The notes beneath the pieces are model-generated. The model saw only the letters and a program-made list of their open reading frames with translations, ran no database searches and was not told where the DNA came from. This document shows positions 9,900-21,901 of a stretch of DNA of 64,000 nt, in pieces. Both the position numbers and the translations under genes were made by a program. Origin of the DNA: Fragilaria crotonensis (Eukaryota > Bacillariophyta > Fragilariophyceae > Fragilariales > Fragilariaceae); assembly GCA_022925895.1 (NCBI GenBank), contig JAKSYS010000091.1, positions 62,001-126,000 on the forward strand, in the 5' to 3' direction. Within the stretch, counting starts at the first letter, position 1. Each line of letters begins with the position of its first letter.

Positions 9900-12800
9900 A
9901 ATAGTGAATGTGGCACTCCTTGCTGACTCTCATGCTGATACCATTGTACTCAGAAGCAATGCTATCATTGTGCAGTATACGAGCGAGTCGTGAATATGAT
10001 CTTGTCTTTCCATACGCGGACTCATATGAAGCTTTATGGAACGTGCCAATTGCAACGGATGCAATGGCAGTAACAAGTCAAACAACAGGAGAAACGTTTT
10101 GTTTCTTCAAGAATGTAGCTATTGGGATGGGTATGCAGCTCAACCAATCATTGATCAATCCCAATCAACTCCGTCACCATGGAATATTCATGCATGACAA
10201 TCCCTGCTATGCCGACACATCAATGCATTTGACCTGCCTCTCATGATGATGAATTCATCATCCCGATGCAAGCTGAAGGAACCATAATATTCTTTGAAGA
10301 ACGGAAACTGACCAATTACGAGCTGGCAAATTGTCCTCATATCATCTTACTATTGTCTCATTCACAATGGAATCCATGGGAGTGCAGTTTCCACTTCAGG
10401 CATCATCATGTTGATGAGGGATATCCGTTAAAATTGGTGGTGTGGTGCAAAGCTTCAACCTATCTGATACCAATTGCAAAACTAATCCTTGATTGACACA
10501 TTTCTGAAGTTAGCGTGCTGGTTGGTGACCAGACCCCTGATGTACCAATAACAAGAACATTTCTCTCCGACAAACAACATACAGGGGTCTTTGCCGAGGG
10601 GCTGAGCGAAACAAGGTGGTATATTGGCCTGATACAGGTGCACGAGACCATCAAAGTGACAATGCAAAACTGCACGCGATCCGCTGTTTTGCCTTTCAGT
10701 CGGTGATAAGGAGCAGACCGTGTGTTCGAATGACTGCTGCTTGCAGGTGATTTTTCACCGATGATACCATGGATGGAAGGTGAAAATCCCTTGGCGGTAA
10801 TCAATACGCCCAAGTAATGGCAAACAGGGACTTCTTTGCAGTGGCTTACCCGATGTCGAGCAAAACAGTGCCTACGGCTCGTTGAGGAAGTTCATCCAAG
10901 TGGGAAAAAGAATGAATTAATGTCCAATATCAGGAAGAAGAAGTACAACTCAATTGATTATCACATCACTGAGCCACACCAACCGTATTGCAACTTCTTT
11001 GTTGAAGGGGTGAAAGGAAAAATCCGACAAAAATGGTTTTGCATCATGGTTCACAAAAGCGTACGGCAACGGCTCTTGGACTGGCTAGAAACTGCAGTGG
11101 GTGTGATACTATTCAGAACCATACGGCCGACAGCATAAGATGCTTGGATGGCCAACAATTCCCAGTATTTGGACTTCAGGTTCTACGATTGGGTCTTGTA
11201 TAGAGAGAAAACAAAGCTTGGAAGGTGGCTTGGCATCAAGATTCCGTCCAGAGCTACTGTGCAACAAGGGACCAAGCTTGAGCTCCAAGTCAAAGAATAG
11301 AAAACAACATGTGCGGCATTCGCCGCTTATTACATTACACCAGAGCAACTGGGTGAGAATGAGCTCATCATCATTGACAAGAAAGACAGAGACATGACAA
11401 TTCCCGTGACTGGGACAATCCCGCCTGCAATAAGGAATTCATTGAAGAGTTTGGGCGTAAACTTAACGATCATGCGCTGAAAGAAGCCGATCAGAATTCC
11501 ACGTCAGATATCTACGAAGACACTAACAAATGAAACTGGATTTTCCACCAGACGGTGTCAAGGTGCAGTTTGGTGGCCTCGTGAAAGGCTCCGTGATAAA
11601 GATGGCTAAGTAGAAATCGGGACAGCACACAAAAATCCCTTCTTTGACACCCAAATGTATGAGGTGGAATTCCAGGATGGGCACATGGCCTCCCTTGTGG
11701 CAAACACAATGGCAGAGATTCTCTTCGCACAGACAGATTGTGAAGGGACCAGCAAGGCACGTCATGTTTGATGAGATTATGGACCATCAGACAAACAGTA
11801 GGCAACTTCTAGAACAAGATGCGTTTATGACCACTCAGACAGCAGGGACGTGTCAATGTCATAACACCATGAAAGGCTGGGAGATTCTGGTCAGGAGGAA
11901 AGACAGAAATACAACTTTGATTGGTATCAAAGACATTGAGGAGTCTTACCCTGTACAGCTTCTTCTTTGTGGAATATGCAGTTCAGGCGGCTATCAGAGG
12001 AGCCCGGGTTCACATGGTGGTCCCGCATAACTTGAGGAAACTCAATCGTATCATTGCAAACAACATCAAATCAGAGTATTGGATTCGGACACACAAATTT
12101 GGGATAAAATGCTGAAGACTGCTGCTGAGGCACAACAATTTGATGCTGAGAGCAGTTACACCCATCGTGCTGGGACGCTGTCCTCAAGCAAAGCAACAAG
12201 AGATGAAAAAAGCATGTCCGGCATTCAAAGTGTGGGAAAAGTTGATAGACAAAATACCGCCCGGACATCGTTCACCGCAAAGCACGTTTTGTGGCATGCA
12301 GCCACACTAACGAGGTGCTTGATTCCCTTATCACCATGGACTCGTTTGTGGTATTGCGTGATTCAGCTCAAATTGCATTGATGATTACGGCCTTGAATGA
12401 CCTCAAGTTTATGGCATGTAATATTCAGAATGCATCATGTTTGACTGCTGACTGCAGAGAAAAGATATGGACGACCGATGGGCCAGAATTTGGTTCCAAG
12501 GCTGGCACCAAGTTCATTGTCAAGAATGCATTACACGGACACTAGCATGCCGGTGCCGCATTCCATTCATTGCTGGCAGACATGTTAAGAATGGACACAG
12601 GATATTGTCCGACCAAGACCAATCTCAACTTTTGGATACAACCAGCGGTGAAAGTGAACGGGCTTGAATACTACGAGATCGCCCATGTTACGTTGATGAC
12701 ATTTGTCCATCTTACATGATCCTCACACCACATTCACTGCACTGCTGACATCTTCATTCAAACTAAAAGACGATACAATTGCTGAGCTTCTTGATGTATA

Positions 12801-13815
12801 TCTCAGTGCTCAGCTTGAAATGATGGTTGTGGATGAAGTCCAATGCTGAACAATGTCCGGGGAGACAAAATATGCTGTTCATGCATCGAAGAAATGCGGA
12901 AGATAGTCTTGCAAAGAAAGGCCAGCGCATTCCTAGTACAAAGTGCTGCACACCGTTATCGTCTGACTACCAACCTACTGAGCTCAAGACAAGTGCCGAA
13001 CTCAAAAGCAAAGGCATCCAAGCGTATCAAGAGCTCGCTCATTGGTGTATTGCATTGGGCAGTCAAGCTTGGGAGAGTTGACACCTTGTTGGAGGCTTTA
13101 TTGATGTCAACATATATGACAACGTAGCAAGAGGGACATCTCCTGCAACAGTTATACAGGATATTTGAATACTTGAAGTTTTACCCAAAGAGGAAGATTG
13201 CATTTGATGCATCCATAACATCCATACCTTAGTAAGTGAATGTTCCAAAACTAGTATGATTGGCATGATTTTTATTGCAATGTCGCTGAAGCAATTTCCA
13301 GTGACGTGTCGATCCCGGGAGTAGATCCAATGATGACACACTGTTTCGTCGACGGGAGTCACGGCGGCGATTGTGCCACGAGCCGGTTGCAGACAGGAAT
13401 CTTGATATTCTGTAACAAGGCCCCGGTGAAATGGTATAGTAAATGGCAGAACACCATGGAAGCAAGCACGCTTGGCATTCAAGCAATGAAGAATGCTATC
13501 AAGTTGACCACAGAAGTATTAGCTAGTACTAGGCTATGAACTGAAAATGTTCGGTGTACCCACCGAAACATCAGCCAGTATAATTTGTGATAACGATGCA
13601 GTGGTGTACAAGAACACTTCACTACTACCAGGGTCCACATTGAAAGAGGAACATCATTCCATTGCATACCATCATTGTTGTGAGTCTGTTGCGGCTTGGA
13701 CCGTCAGAATTGCTAAGAGAGTACTCCAGCAAATCTCAGTGATTTATTTACCTAATTGCTGCTGCAGGCACGACGCCAGGAATTGCTGGAGAAGTTCAAA
13801 TACCTATTGACAGCC
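9900..13815 (+). mobile_element. old, heavily broken Copia retrotransposon
   Basis: Short frames on the plus strand, in the order expected of Copia pol, resemble a Copia lineage different from the young element at 39.9 kb. Parts seen: a pre-integrase segment (near 9980-10450), the integrase region (near 10500-11150, including ITEPHQP and a following helix), reverse transcriptase debris (near 11150-12950) and RNase H (near 13300-13700, FVDGSHGGDCATSRLQTG). The copy is broken in well over ten places, and no LTRs, gag or target duplication could be recognised. By decay alone it is far older than the Copia element further along the window. Confidence 0.8.
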
Positions 13816-14771
13816 AAAGCATGTGTGTTCACTACTCCTACTACTGTGTACTGTATTGTTGTATGGCCATTGACATTGGATGCATGATTACGTGTGTATA
13901 CTGGTTAACTATTGTTGGTAATCTAGTGGATGATTGCTACAAGCAATCTTCTCACCCATTTGTTGTGTTACGATTGCATAACTAGTACTCCGAGTAGTAA
14001 GCAAAAGTGTACACGCTGATCCAAGGGATCACGGGTACTAGTAGCAGCTTTCTTTTTGCCGCGGCCGTGTTTCATGAGCTTTGATTTTGCATTCTCGCAA
14101 ATCCGGTCCTCCGTCTCGCCTTCACCAGCCATATCACCATGTGCTCCAGGTACACTCGAACTGGAGTACTAATCGAGTTGATATCCGTCTATATCCGAAC
14201 TCCGAACACCAGCTCTAGCGGTAGGCAGTGTGCTTTTGCGGCGTCCATTGTCCTTGTATGATGATATTGTATGTACCAGGTACCTCGTTTATACTACCAG
14301 AACTACTGGGGAAGTACCGGTACTTGGAACCTGACGGTTGCACGATTCATACACGTATAAACTGTAAGGGATTCGTGTGCCGCCACGAATCGGAGAAGAA
14401 GAAGGATGATGATGTTCTGTTCCCATTCTTGACATCAAGATGTCAAGATAAAAACTCCTCGGAACAATCTGTCTTGGCTCTTTGCCGGAGCACGGCATGA
14501 ATGCGATCCGATACGATGCAATCGAAGTTGAAGCGATTTTTCAATATCAGATTATTTCCGTGATTTAAGAGATTCTCTACCGCGGCATGATCGGCATATA
14601 GTAGTAGACGTTAGCGGAATACATAAAGTAGCAGAAGCAATCGGAAGTTACCACTAGTTATCACATTCCATTGCAGCCAGAGCGAAACATTGCGCTCGAC
14701 TTCATACCGTGACCTTTTAACTTGGAGAGTTGCGACTGGCGAATACACAATTCCGTGTTCCAATTCAATTT
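13816..14771. other. intergenic, no gene seen
   Basis: No convincing frame. Contains GTAC- and ACTCCGAGTA-type palindromes (near 13980-14040 and 14270-14330) like other spacers here. The end of the fossil Copia forms its left edge. Confidence 0.4.
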
Positions 14772-15380
14772 CTAAAATATACTGCTCGGAGGCGACCCCA
14801 TCAATGCGGGTGCAGGCACTCTCGGCGCGGATAATCGGGTATGATTCCGTATGGCATCTTGCCATCGTACAGGAGTTCTCCAGCTTGAAACCAAGGGTCG
14901 GCAGTGAACAGGATGAATCCGTTCACCATTTAGAGAAACGTACATGGCATCATCTTCAGTGGCATTTCGCCAATTCCAACCTTCGGCGGCAAACTCGATT
15001 GTATTGCGAGCTGCCATGTGTTGCAGTTCCATCCGGTCGGACCATAGCCGACTCCGAATACGGTCGGAGTATTCCGTTCTCATAGGAATCGGTACAACTT
15101 TTACCTCATTGTCGAATGCGACCCTTGAATGGCTTGGAGGACTGCAAGCCCCTTCCTTACGAGAATGATCTTTGAGAGGCATAACGATTGGCTTGACAGA
15201 GGGTCGCAAGGGGGAAATTTTATAAGGCCGCGCTTGAGAAGAGTCCTCCGTGATGCCCAAACGATGTAGGAGTCGGGAGCGAATCTCACAGCTTGATGAT
15301 CGCTGAATTGCCGCAGACCTCGCACCACGAACAAAATGATGGAGTGGAGGGGTTGGCGACGTCAATATGGGAGAACTCAT
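14772..15380 (-). CDS. conserved hypothetical protein of diatom type
   Basis: A 202-residue single-exon frame. The central part has the wording of a protein group I associate with diatom genomes: [20 protein letters not shown], then a helix ending [19 protein letters not shown] and a final HPVH (about residues 95-165). The N-terminal 60 residues are Ser/Pro/Arg-rich and look disordered. No enzyme motif, signal peptide or membrane segment is visible. Function unknown. It stands alone between mobile-DNA debris and unassigned spacer. The wording of the conserved core argues for a real gene rather than a chance frame; intactness of the ends is not certain. Confidence 0.6.
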   Translation of the reverse strand: MSSPILTSPTPPLHHFVRGARSAAIQRSSSCEIRSRLLHRLGITEDSSQARPYKISPLRPSVKPIVMPLKDHSRKEGACSPPSHSRVAFDNEVKVVPIPMRTEYSDRIRSRLWSDRMELQHMAARNTIEFAAEGWNWRNATEDDAMYVSLNGERIHPVHCRPLVSSWRTPVRWQDAIRNHTRLSAPRVPAPALMGSPPSSIF

Positions 15381-16412
15381 TCTCGTAGAAGAGGATAGTT
15401 ACGGTTTTATGTTGCTCTGGCGGGTCCGGAGTACTTGTTCTTGTCCCTCTTGGTGCGGCACGCACTATGATTATGTATGATAACATGACGCAGTTAGTGG
15501 TGGGCGAATTAGGAATCCCCCACACCGGTACTAAGTACTCAGTAGGGACTTTAAGCAAACTGAAAAATCTCTGCGCGCGCACGTTTTTTGCCCTCCTTCA
15601 GCCTCCCGGAGAAAACCCGATGTCACACTTCATGTCTCCGGTATTCAGATTCCAACTTGAAGCTGAGCTAAGGCTAAAGTTGTGCGCAGAACGAAAAAAC
15701 ATGGCCAACTCAACCTTAAAATGCCATTTTAAAGTTGCGTTGTCAGGCAACCTCTATCTCCGCGCGCACCAGGACACCTTTGGCCGCGCCATCACTTTCC
15801 TCGTGGATTTCTACACAAAGGTCATGGAAGTACTACTACAATGGATCCCCGCTACCAGTACCTGGTACTGTGGTTGGCGCCGAGCAACAAGTTTCTCAAC
15901 TCCGATGAGGAACAACAGCAAAGGTGGAGGGAATCTGCTGTGTCATTGTCTTCAGTAGAACAAAGAGAACACCTGTCCACCAGGAAGACCACATGAGGCA
16001 AATATATCGAGCAAGGAGGTGACAGGAAGGATAGTAGCAATATTTAACAATGAAAGTTTGCTCATTCTCTGGGCCGAGGACCATTGAACAACGTGAGACT
16101 AAGGGTAAAACTATTACCTACGTTGACTACCCCTAGTTCTACACACATCCTTCTTACTCATTGACCAACATCTATCATGCCAGTTAGTGGAATGGCAGCA
16201 TCGAATTCTAACGGTGGTGTAGTATTATAATACAAGATAGTATGACTGCCATAGGTCTGGGTCCGATCAAACACTTCCCACGGGACTCGCTGGAAACTGG
16301 AAAAATATGCTCGTTCCGATCACGCATAGCATCGTCACTCAACTTTCTTCCCTGGATACGATACGTCCTTTCCGATTCTCATATCAATGGTCCCGATGCG
16401 AGTACCAGGGCC
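15381..16412. other. intergenic, no gene seen
   Basis: A plus-strand frame of about 160 codons (15467-15958) exists, but it lacks any motif and has no recognisable relative. I see no promoter, RNA gene or repeat that I can defend. Confidence 0.4.
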
Positions 16413-16901
16413 TTATGATTGCAAAACGTCAAATCCTGCGTTCACGTGAGAAAGTCCTTCACGTACACTCAGGCATCGGTGGCGATTGATGCTCAAATCT
16501 TGTTGGACTCGTAGTGTGCCGCCGAGCACAAGTGTTCTTTCCATTCCATCGCGAGACACCTCCGACATTGTGATATATGTAATTCTCGATCCTTGTCGGG
16601 CAAGAATGATGCGTCGACAGTCGGATCCTTGAACATTTTTTGGTTTTCGCTGAAGGGGCAATCGTATCATCCACTTCTCCCTTTTGAATCCGTGCTGCTC
16701 ACTTGAAATCTCGGCCGTCACAAGCCCAAACTTTTTGGCCGAAAAGCATTTTCCGACTATGACCACAAGATCGTGTTGGCAGCGAACGCCAATTGATCCT
16801 GTTGTCGTTTCTTGGTCAACGCAGCGGCAAGAGAACCCGTAACGTGCCTTCCACCCTGTAGATTCTTGATGTGGGACGACAAAAGTTAGCTCCAAAGTCA
16901 C
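16413..16901 (-). CDS. unrecognised open reading frame, possibly a gene
   Basis: 162 codons from ATG to stop with mixed, globular-looking composition (for example HDLVVIVGKCFSAKKFGLVT and RRIILARQGSRITYITMSE). No domain recognised, no neighbour that explains it. It could be a small host gene, an exon, or a remnant of mobile DNA. Weak call based on length and composition only. Confidence 0.25.
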   Translation of the reverse strand: MTLELTFVVPHQESTGWKARYGFSCRCVDQETTTGSIGVRCQHDLVVIVGKCFSAKKFGLVTAEISSEQHGFKREKWMIRLPLQRKPKNVQGSDCRRIILARQGSRITYITMSEVSRDGMERTLVLGGTLRVQQDLSINRHRCLSVREGLSHVNAGFDVLQS

Positions 16902-17420
16902 CCACGATGATTTGCATTGAATTGCAATGCTGTGGATCTACGGCGTACTCTGCATTTTTGCAACAACAGTTTCTTTTTTTGGTGCGCACGACGAAACGTT
17001 TTTGCTTAACCGAACTTGGTAAGCATCGTGACTTTCATTAACTCAAACTTCTGAGTGCCGGAGCGCACAATCCGGTACTCGACGAATGCTAAGGTTGCGC
17101 GCGCGCACAACTTTTCCAAGATTTGCTTAAAGTCCCTAGTACTCTTTCATGTAGCATCTACGTGACTCCGGAGCACGTACGAAAGCAAGAATTTGTGGAC
17201 ATGCCGTCTGCGGTCAGAAATAATTCGTTTTGCGAGCCAGAATCGAATTCTTGTGGTTGCCCGTGGTCTTGGTAATTGAAGAAAACAGACACAGACATCC
17301 ATCGGACATACCATATACTAACGTACGATTAGCTACTTATGCTCCAGAACTTCCGAACCAATCAGCGCCCAGCTCGTCGACGCAATTTCATGTACTGTAG
17401 AAACATCTGGGACATTAGCA
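16902..17420. other. intergenic, no gene seen
   Basis: Nothing recognisable; ends at the inverted repeat of the TIR element. Confidence 0.4.
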
Positions 17421-18390
17421 GGGAGATCCGGGTAGAGTCGTGTTTCCACTAACCTTCCTGTAGAACGGGTTATGAGCAGGTTATGAGACACAATAGCGGA
17501 TCTGAGAATAGGGAATCTTGCTTCACAATTTCCGAAAATCGTCGATTTTTGGGTTTTAGTGGAAAGTTGAACCCGATGGTTTCTTCTCAGTTTCTCTTGT
17601 CGAGATTATGTTACACGTGTTCAATTTCATCCCTTCGAAGCTCCACGTTGCACCATATCTATGTACACCAAAGCAGACACTGGTATCTAAAGAGGATGCT
17701 GTTGACAAAAGCATTCGAATAAGTCGACGTTCGCACTACGAAAAATGTGCGCACTCACTCAACGCAACATCATGACACGTTTCATTCCGCCATGACGACG
17801 ATTGTAATACCGGTGATTCGGCGCCTGAACCACACTTTACCGGTACCTATCAGACTAATGTTCACATGACTGATCCAACGCAACAAACGACAGTGCTCAA
17901 CGATACATATCTGTCGAGAACGAAGCACCAGCGACTAAGGGACCTAGCGCGGAATCTTACTTGATGATGTTTTGGAGGAATCCTTGTCCTGGATTAGTAA
18001 AAAGTTCGCGCTTCGTTTAGCGCGCACACAACAAAAAAACGATACCGTCGGTCTCCGACCATGACGACGATTGCAATGCCGTAAATTCAGCCACTAAACC
18101 ACCAGCCACCATTTAGTCTAGAGACTAATAATAATACGGCGAATCCAACAGTAGAAACGACACTACTTAGAAATTTAAATCTGCCGAGAACATAGCTCCG
18201 TCATGTAGTAGGTGAAAACGCAACCGGTGAGGAATCTTACTTGTTGTTTCGTAGGAATCCTTGTTCTGGAATTTAGTAGAAAATCCCTTCTTTCATGTCA
18301 ACCATTATCTCGTTTGTCCGATGTTTATTTACGTTTCCGGTCCACTAATAAGGTAAGCGTAGTGGAAACACGACTCTACCCGGATCTCCC
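17421..18390 (+). mobile_element. TIR element, copy A (non-autonomous DNA transposon)
   Basis: Begins GGGAGATCCGGGTAGAGTCG and ends with the reverse complement, giving an inverted repeat of about 31 bp. Length is 970 bp. It has no transposase. An internal stretch (about 17483-17720) matches copy B in the opposite orientation, including shared short translated words such as SSTLHHIYV and LTKAFE. No clear target duplication is visible at its ends, so the superfamily stays open. Confidence 0.75.
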
Positions 18391-18538
18391 TATTGAACCA
18401 GTCGCCGTTTTGTATTCGAACCAGGAACTAGAGTAGAGACAACCGGTACACTGCTTTATTCGGAGTACGCTTGTAATCTGGTACTACAGTACTACAGTAC
18501 GGAGTAGTCCAGTACATGGAGGTTGGAGTACGACAATA

Positions 18539-19492
18539 GGGAGATCCGGGTAGAGTCGTGATTCCAGTAAGTTTCCCTTGTCATAAGGGAACCTTAGTGG
18601 AAGGGAAAATCCGGAATTAGAGATCCGGGTTGATGTGCAGCAAGTGAAATTTCTATTAAATTCCTGGACAGGGATTCCTCCTGAACGTCAAATAAGATTC
18701 CGCTGTGAGTTGCTTTTTCATCGAAAGCCTGTTGGTGGGTTGTTTTCAGCTAATTCGGATTGCTGAGCACTGTCGTTTCTATCGCTAGATTGACCGTATC
18801 AATATTAATCTATAGTCTCAACTTAAGTCAGTGCTTTAGGGGATACATTATCTGTATCGCAATCGTCGTTGTTGTCGGAGAGCGACGACATCGTTTTTTT
18901 TGCTCTGAGTGCGCCAAACCGAGGCTCGATATTTCGAACAAATTCCAGCACAAGGATTCCTCAGCAATATTACGAGAGATTCCGCACGAGGTCCAGTTGT
19001 CAAGTAGTGTTGGTGCTCGAATCTCAGCGGATTCGAATTTTGAGCACTGTCGTTTATACCGTTGAATCCGCAATGTCCACATTAGTCTAGAGGAACGATG
19101 ATCAGTCAGAAGTGAAGCTGATACAGCACCGGTTTTGCAATCGACGTCATGGCGGGAGAGGGATGTCGTCGTTTTCCGGTTGGTGCCGACTAATTTGAAC
19201 GCTTTTGTTGACAGCTTTGTCTTCAAGTACGACGTCCTGCTTTGGCTTACATAAATGTAGTGCAACGTGGAACTTAGAAAGCAGCATTTTGACACGTGGA
19301 ACGGAGTCTTGATAGCAGAAAACGCAGTGGAATGAAGCAGCTTCAAACTTCCACTAAAGCCCCGAGGATCGACCTTTATCGGAAATTGCGAAACAAGATT
19401 CCCTTTTTCAGATCCGTTATTGTGACTCATAACCGGTTCTGAGCTGAAATAGCAGAAACGATAGTGGAAACACGACTCCACCCGGATCTCCC
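18539..19492 (-). mobile_element. TIR element, copy B, inverted relative to copy A
   Basis: Begins GGGAGATCCGGGTAGAGTCG and ends at the complementary CCGGATCTCCC (19492), 954 bp. It is a diverged copy of the element at 17421-18390 placed in the opposite orientation 148 bp away. A 244-codon minus-strand frame (18828-19562) crosses most of it and runs out past its end; it has no known domain and I do not call it a gene. AATA occurs at or next to both outer edges, a possible but imperfect target duplication. Confidence 0.75.
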
Positions 19493-20084
19493 TAATAAGT
19501 ATCATACGAGTACCTGGTACACGTAATAAATCGAGGATAAAACATACTACGAGGGACATCACAGGAAATCAGGACACGCATCACTTGAAATTTCCGAAAT
19601 CAGATTGTGACTGGCTGAACAAGATTTAGCCACAAACGTACTGGAGTATGAGTTACTGTGTACATTTATATATGCTGTGGAGTGTGGAGTACACTCCATT
19701 TCTGAACTCGGAGTATCATATGCTCCGTACGTCAAGTGTCATACTCCGAGGGGCGGCCGCGTATCGTGTATGTCAGTATGTCATATGCGTTTGATTGTCA
19801 TACTATGTACGTCATAGGTCCCCTAATCGAGCGGGCCATAATAAGATGCAGCATGCAGTGGTGTACGAGTAGTACAAGTATACAGACTGGAGTGCTGTCT
19901 TCTTCTGATTACAGTACTGGTACGCAATGTACGGTATTTCTATGCAAGTGTAGTACTCCGAGAAAATGGTATGGCTGCTACTAACATGATTCACTGTTTA
20001 CTTTGGGGGCGATGCTAACGTCCATGCGTATCACCCTAATTTGTATCAGGCAGTAATGAACGTAACACCACGAAATACTCTCTA
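19493..20084. other. intergenic, no gene seen
   Basis: Spacer rich in short palindromes (TACTCCGAG near 19740, GTACGTCA near 19730 and 19808) and short unrelated frames. Confidence 0.4.
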
Positions 20085-20660
20085 TTTCACTCGAAAATCC
20101 GCGATACCAGAATTTGTTCCTAACTCAATTGCGAGTATCAGGAGGAATTCTGATGCATCCACATTCATGATTGCTACTGTCCACATAAAAATGCCGCACA
20201 TGTTATTTGTCATTCAGCAAAGTAAATACTGAGAAATGCATGCATAGGAGTTTGTTGTCAACATGCAGTGTTTCTTTGGTTCTATCCACAAAAAGATTGA
20301 TTAGCTGCCACTTCTTATTCACAGTTGCTGCTTTTGTCGATGCGCAGCTTTGCCTTCTTCTCTTGTTCAATGTTTCACTCGAAAATCCGCGATACCAGAA
20401 TTTGTTCCTAACTCAATTGCGAGTATCAGGAGGAATTCTGATGCATCCACATTCATTGCTACCGTCCACATAAAAATGCCGCACATGTTATTTGTCATTC
20501 AGCAAAGTAAATACTGAGAAATGCATGCATAGGAGTTTGTTGTCAACATGCAGTGTTTCTTTGGTTCTATCCACAAAAAGATTGATTAGCTGCCACTTCT
20601 TATTCACAGTTGTTGCTGCTTTTGTCGATGCGCAGCTTTGCCTTCTTCTCTTGTTCAATG
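20085..20660. repeat. 288-bp tandem duplication (two units)
   Basis: Unit 1 (20085-20372) and unit 2 (20373-20660) both begin TTTCACTCGAAAATCCGCGA and are nearly identical. Unit 2 lacks 3 bp after 'CACATTCAT' and gains 3 bp (an extra GTT) in the run before 'GCTTTTGTCG', so the period stays 288. After unit 2 only TTTC of a third unit remains. No coding sense recognised; recent local duplication. Confidence 0.92.
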
Positions 20661-21901
20661 TTTCGACTATGATATGAATTGCATGACTGTTTTGTACTCC
20701 GAGTACTCCAGTATTTGAAATGATTTTGACATGACTAGCCTGAACCTGACGCAGTATCCGTGATACCGCGATCCTTAAATTCTCCTTTCAAGAAATGGGC
20801 ATCAGGATCACGGCCAAATAACTGCATGCATGATACAAAAATAACCAGAGTTGATACCAGTTTTTGCATATTTTGGGTGAGTTACTAGAGCATCCCCACC
20901 CGCAGCACTAAAAAATTGGACATATCGATTTAGCACCAGTAAAAACCCACTACTCTTGGACATCATGCCTGTGTATCTTTCTTGCACCGTTTGGAGTTTT
21001 TAACATATGTCATGATGAGATAGAGCGGTGCACCATCAATTCCCCCACCCTTCTAATTCTTGTACAGAGTCGTTTTTGCTGACATTTGCTGTCAACTTCA
21101 CAATGGCTGGGACACCCGCTTCCCCAACAGAGAAATGCTTCATTCAAACAAGATCATCAACAACATCATCCATGTCTGTATCACATTCGTATTATATGTG
21201 ACAGCATATGTTGTTTTGTTGTCACGTCAACGATGTAATCATTTTTGTTCTTTTTTTGTATTACCAATGCAACATTCAAATTATGTCAGTCACGGTCAAA
21301 TCATATGAGCACGTGATAGAATAACCTCATAGAAACACTCAATCCTATTGGTCAACATTGCATTCCAAGGGGTCAAAAAGATCAAATTGAGTGGCACTAC
21401 CGTAGCTAGAATGGAGTGTCGGAGCTAAATTTGAGGACCAGTTGCTCAATTCAGCGCTGGTGCTAGAATTTAGCACCATTCAGGGGCCAGATCTTCTGAT
21501 TTAGGCCCAACCAGTGCTGGCATTTTTTGGCCCTTGTACATTTTAGAATGTCGTCTTCGGAGAAACATCGGCGCCGCTGGTGGGGATCCTTATCAAGCAT
21601 TTCTGTCCGTCTGTCTTCGCTACTTCTTGTCTGGGTGCCTCGCTGTTCTCGAACAACCATTCGCAACTAAACGAGCCTGCCCTTGGTCCGTGTTGCAGGT
21701 GCGCGTTCACTGCGCGCTCTCAGGGAGATTGATACCGGAAATCGTAACAATGCATTCCAAATTTCGTAGCAACTCCTATCTGCCTCGTTCTGCGGCGTGG
21801 CATACCTCGAACTCTCAACGATCGAACACCGCGCATTGGTATTGCGGTTGAGTAAGGGTTGATCATATATTCTTGTGTGTCACTTGACTCTGCGTCAGCC
21901 C
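20661..21901. other. intergenic upstream of the DENN gene
   Basis: No gene recognised. TAGAGCATCCCCACCCG at 20886-20902 recurs exactly at 59033-59049 and resembles the ends of PIF/Harbinger- or hAT-like MITEs, but I could not find a matching inverted end here. A frame at 21534-21851 has no known content and is probably leader or promoter sequence. Confidence 0.45.

Noticed and set aside
18828-19562. 244-codon minus-strand frame
   Set aside because: It covers a non-autonomous TIR element and runs past its end; the match to copy A is explained by DNA similarity of the two copies. No domain.
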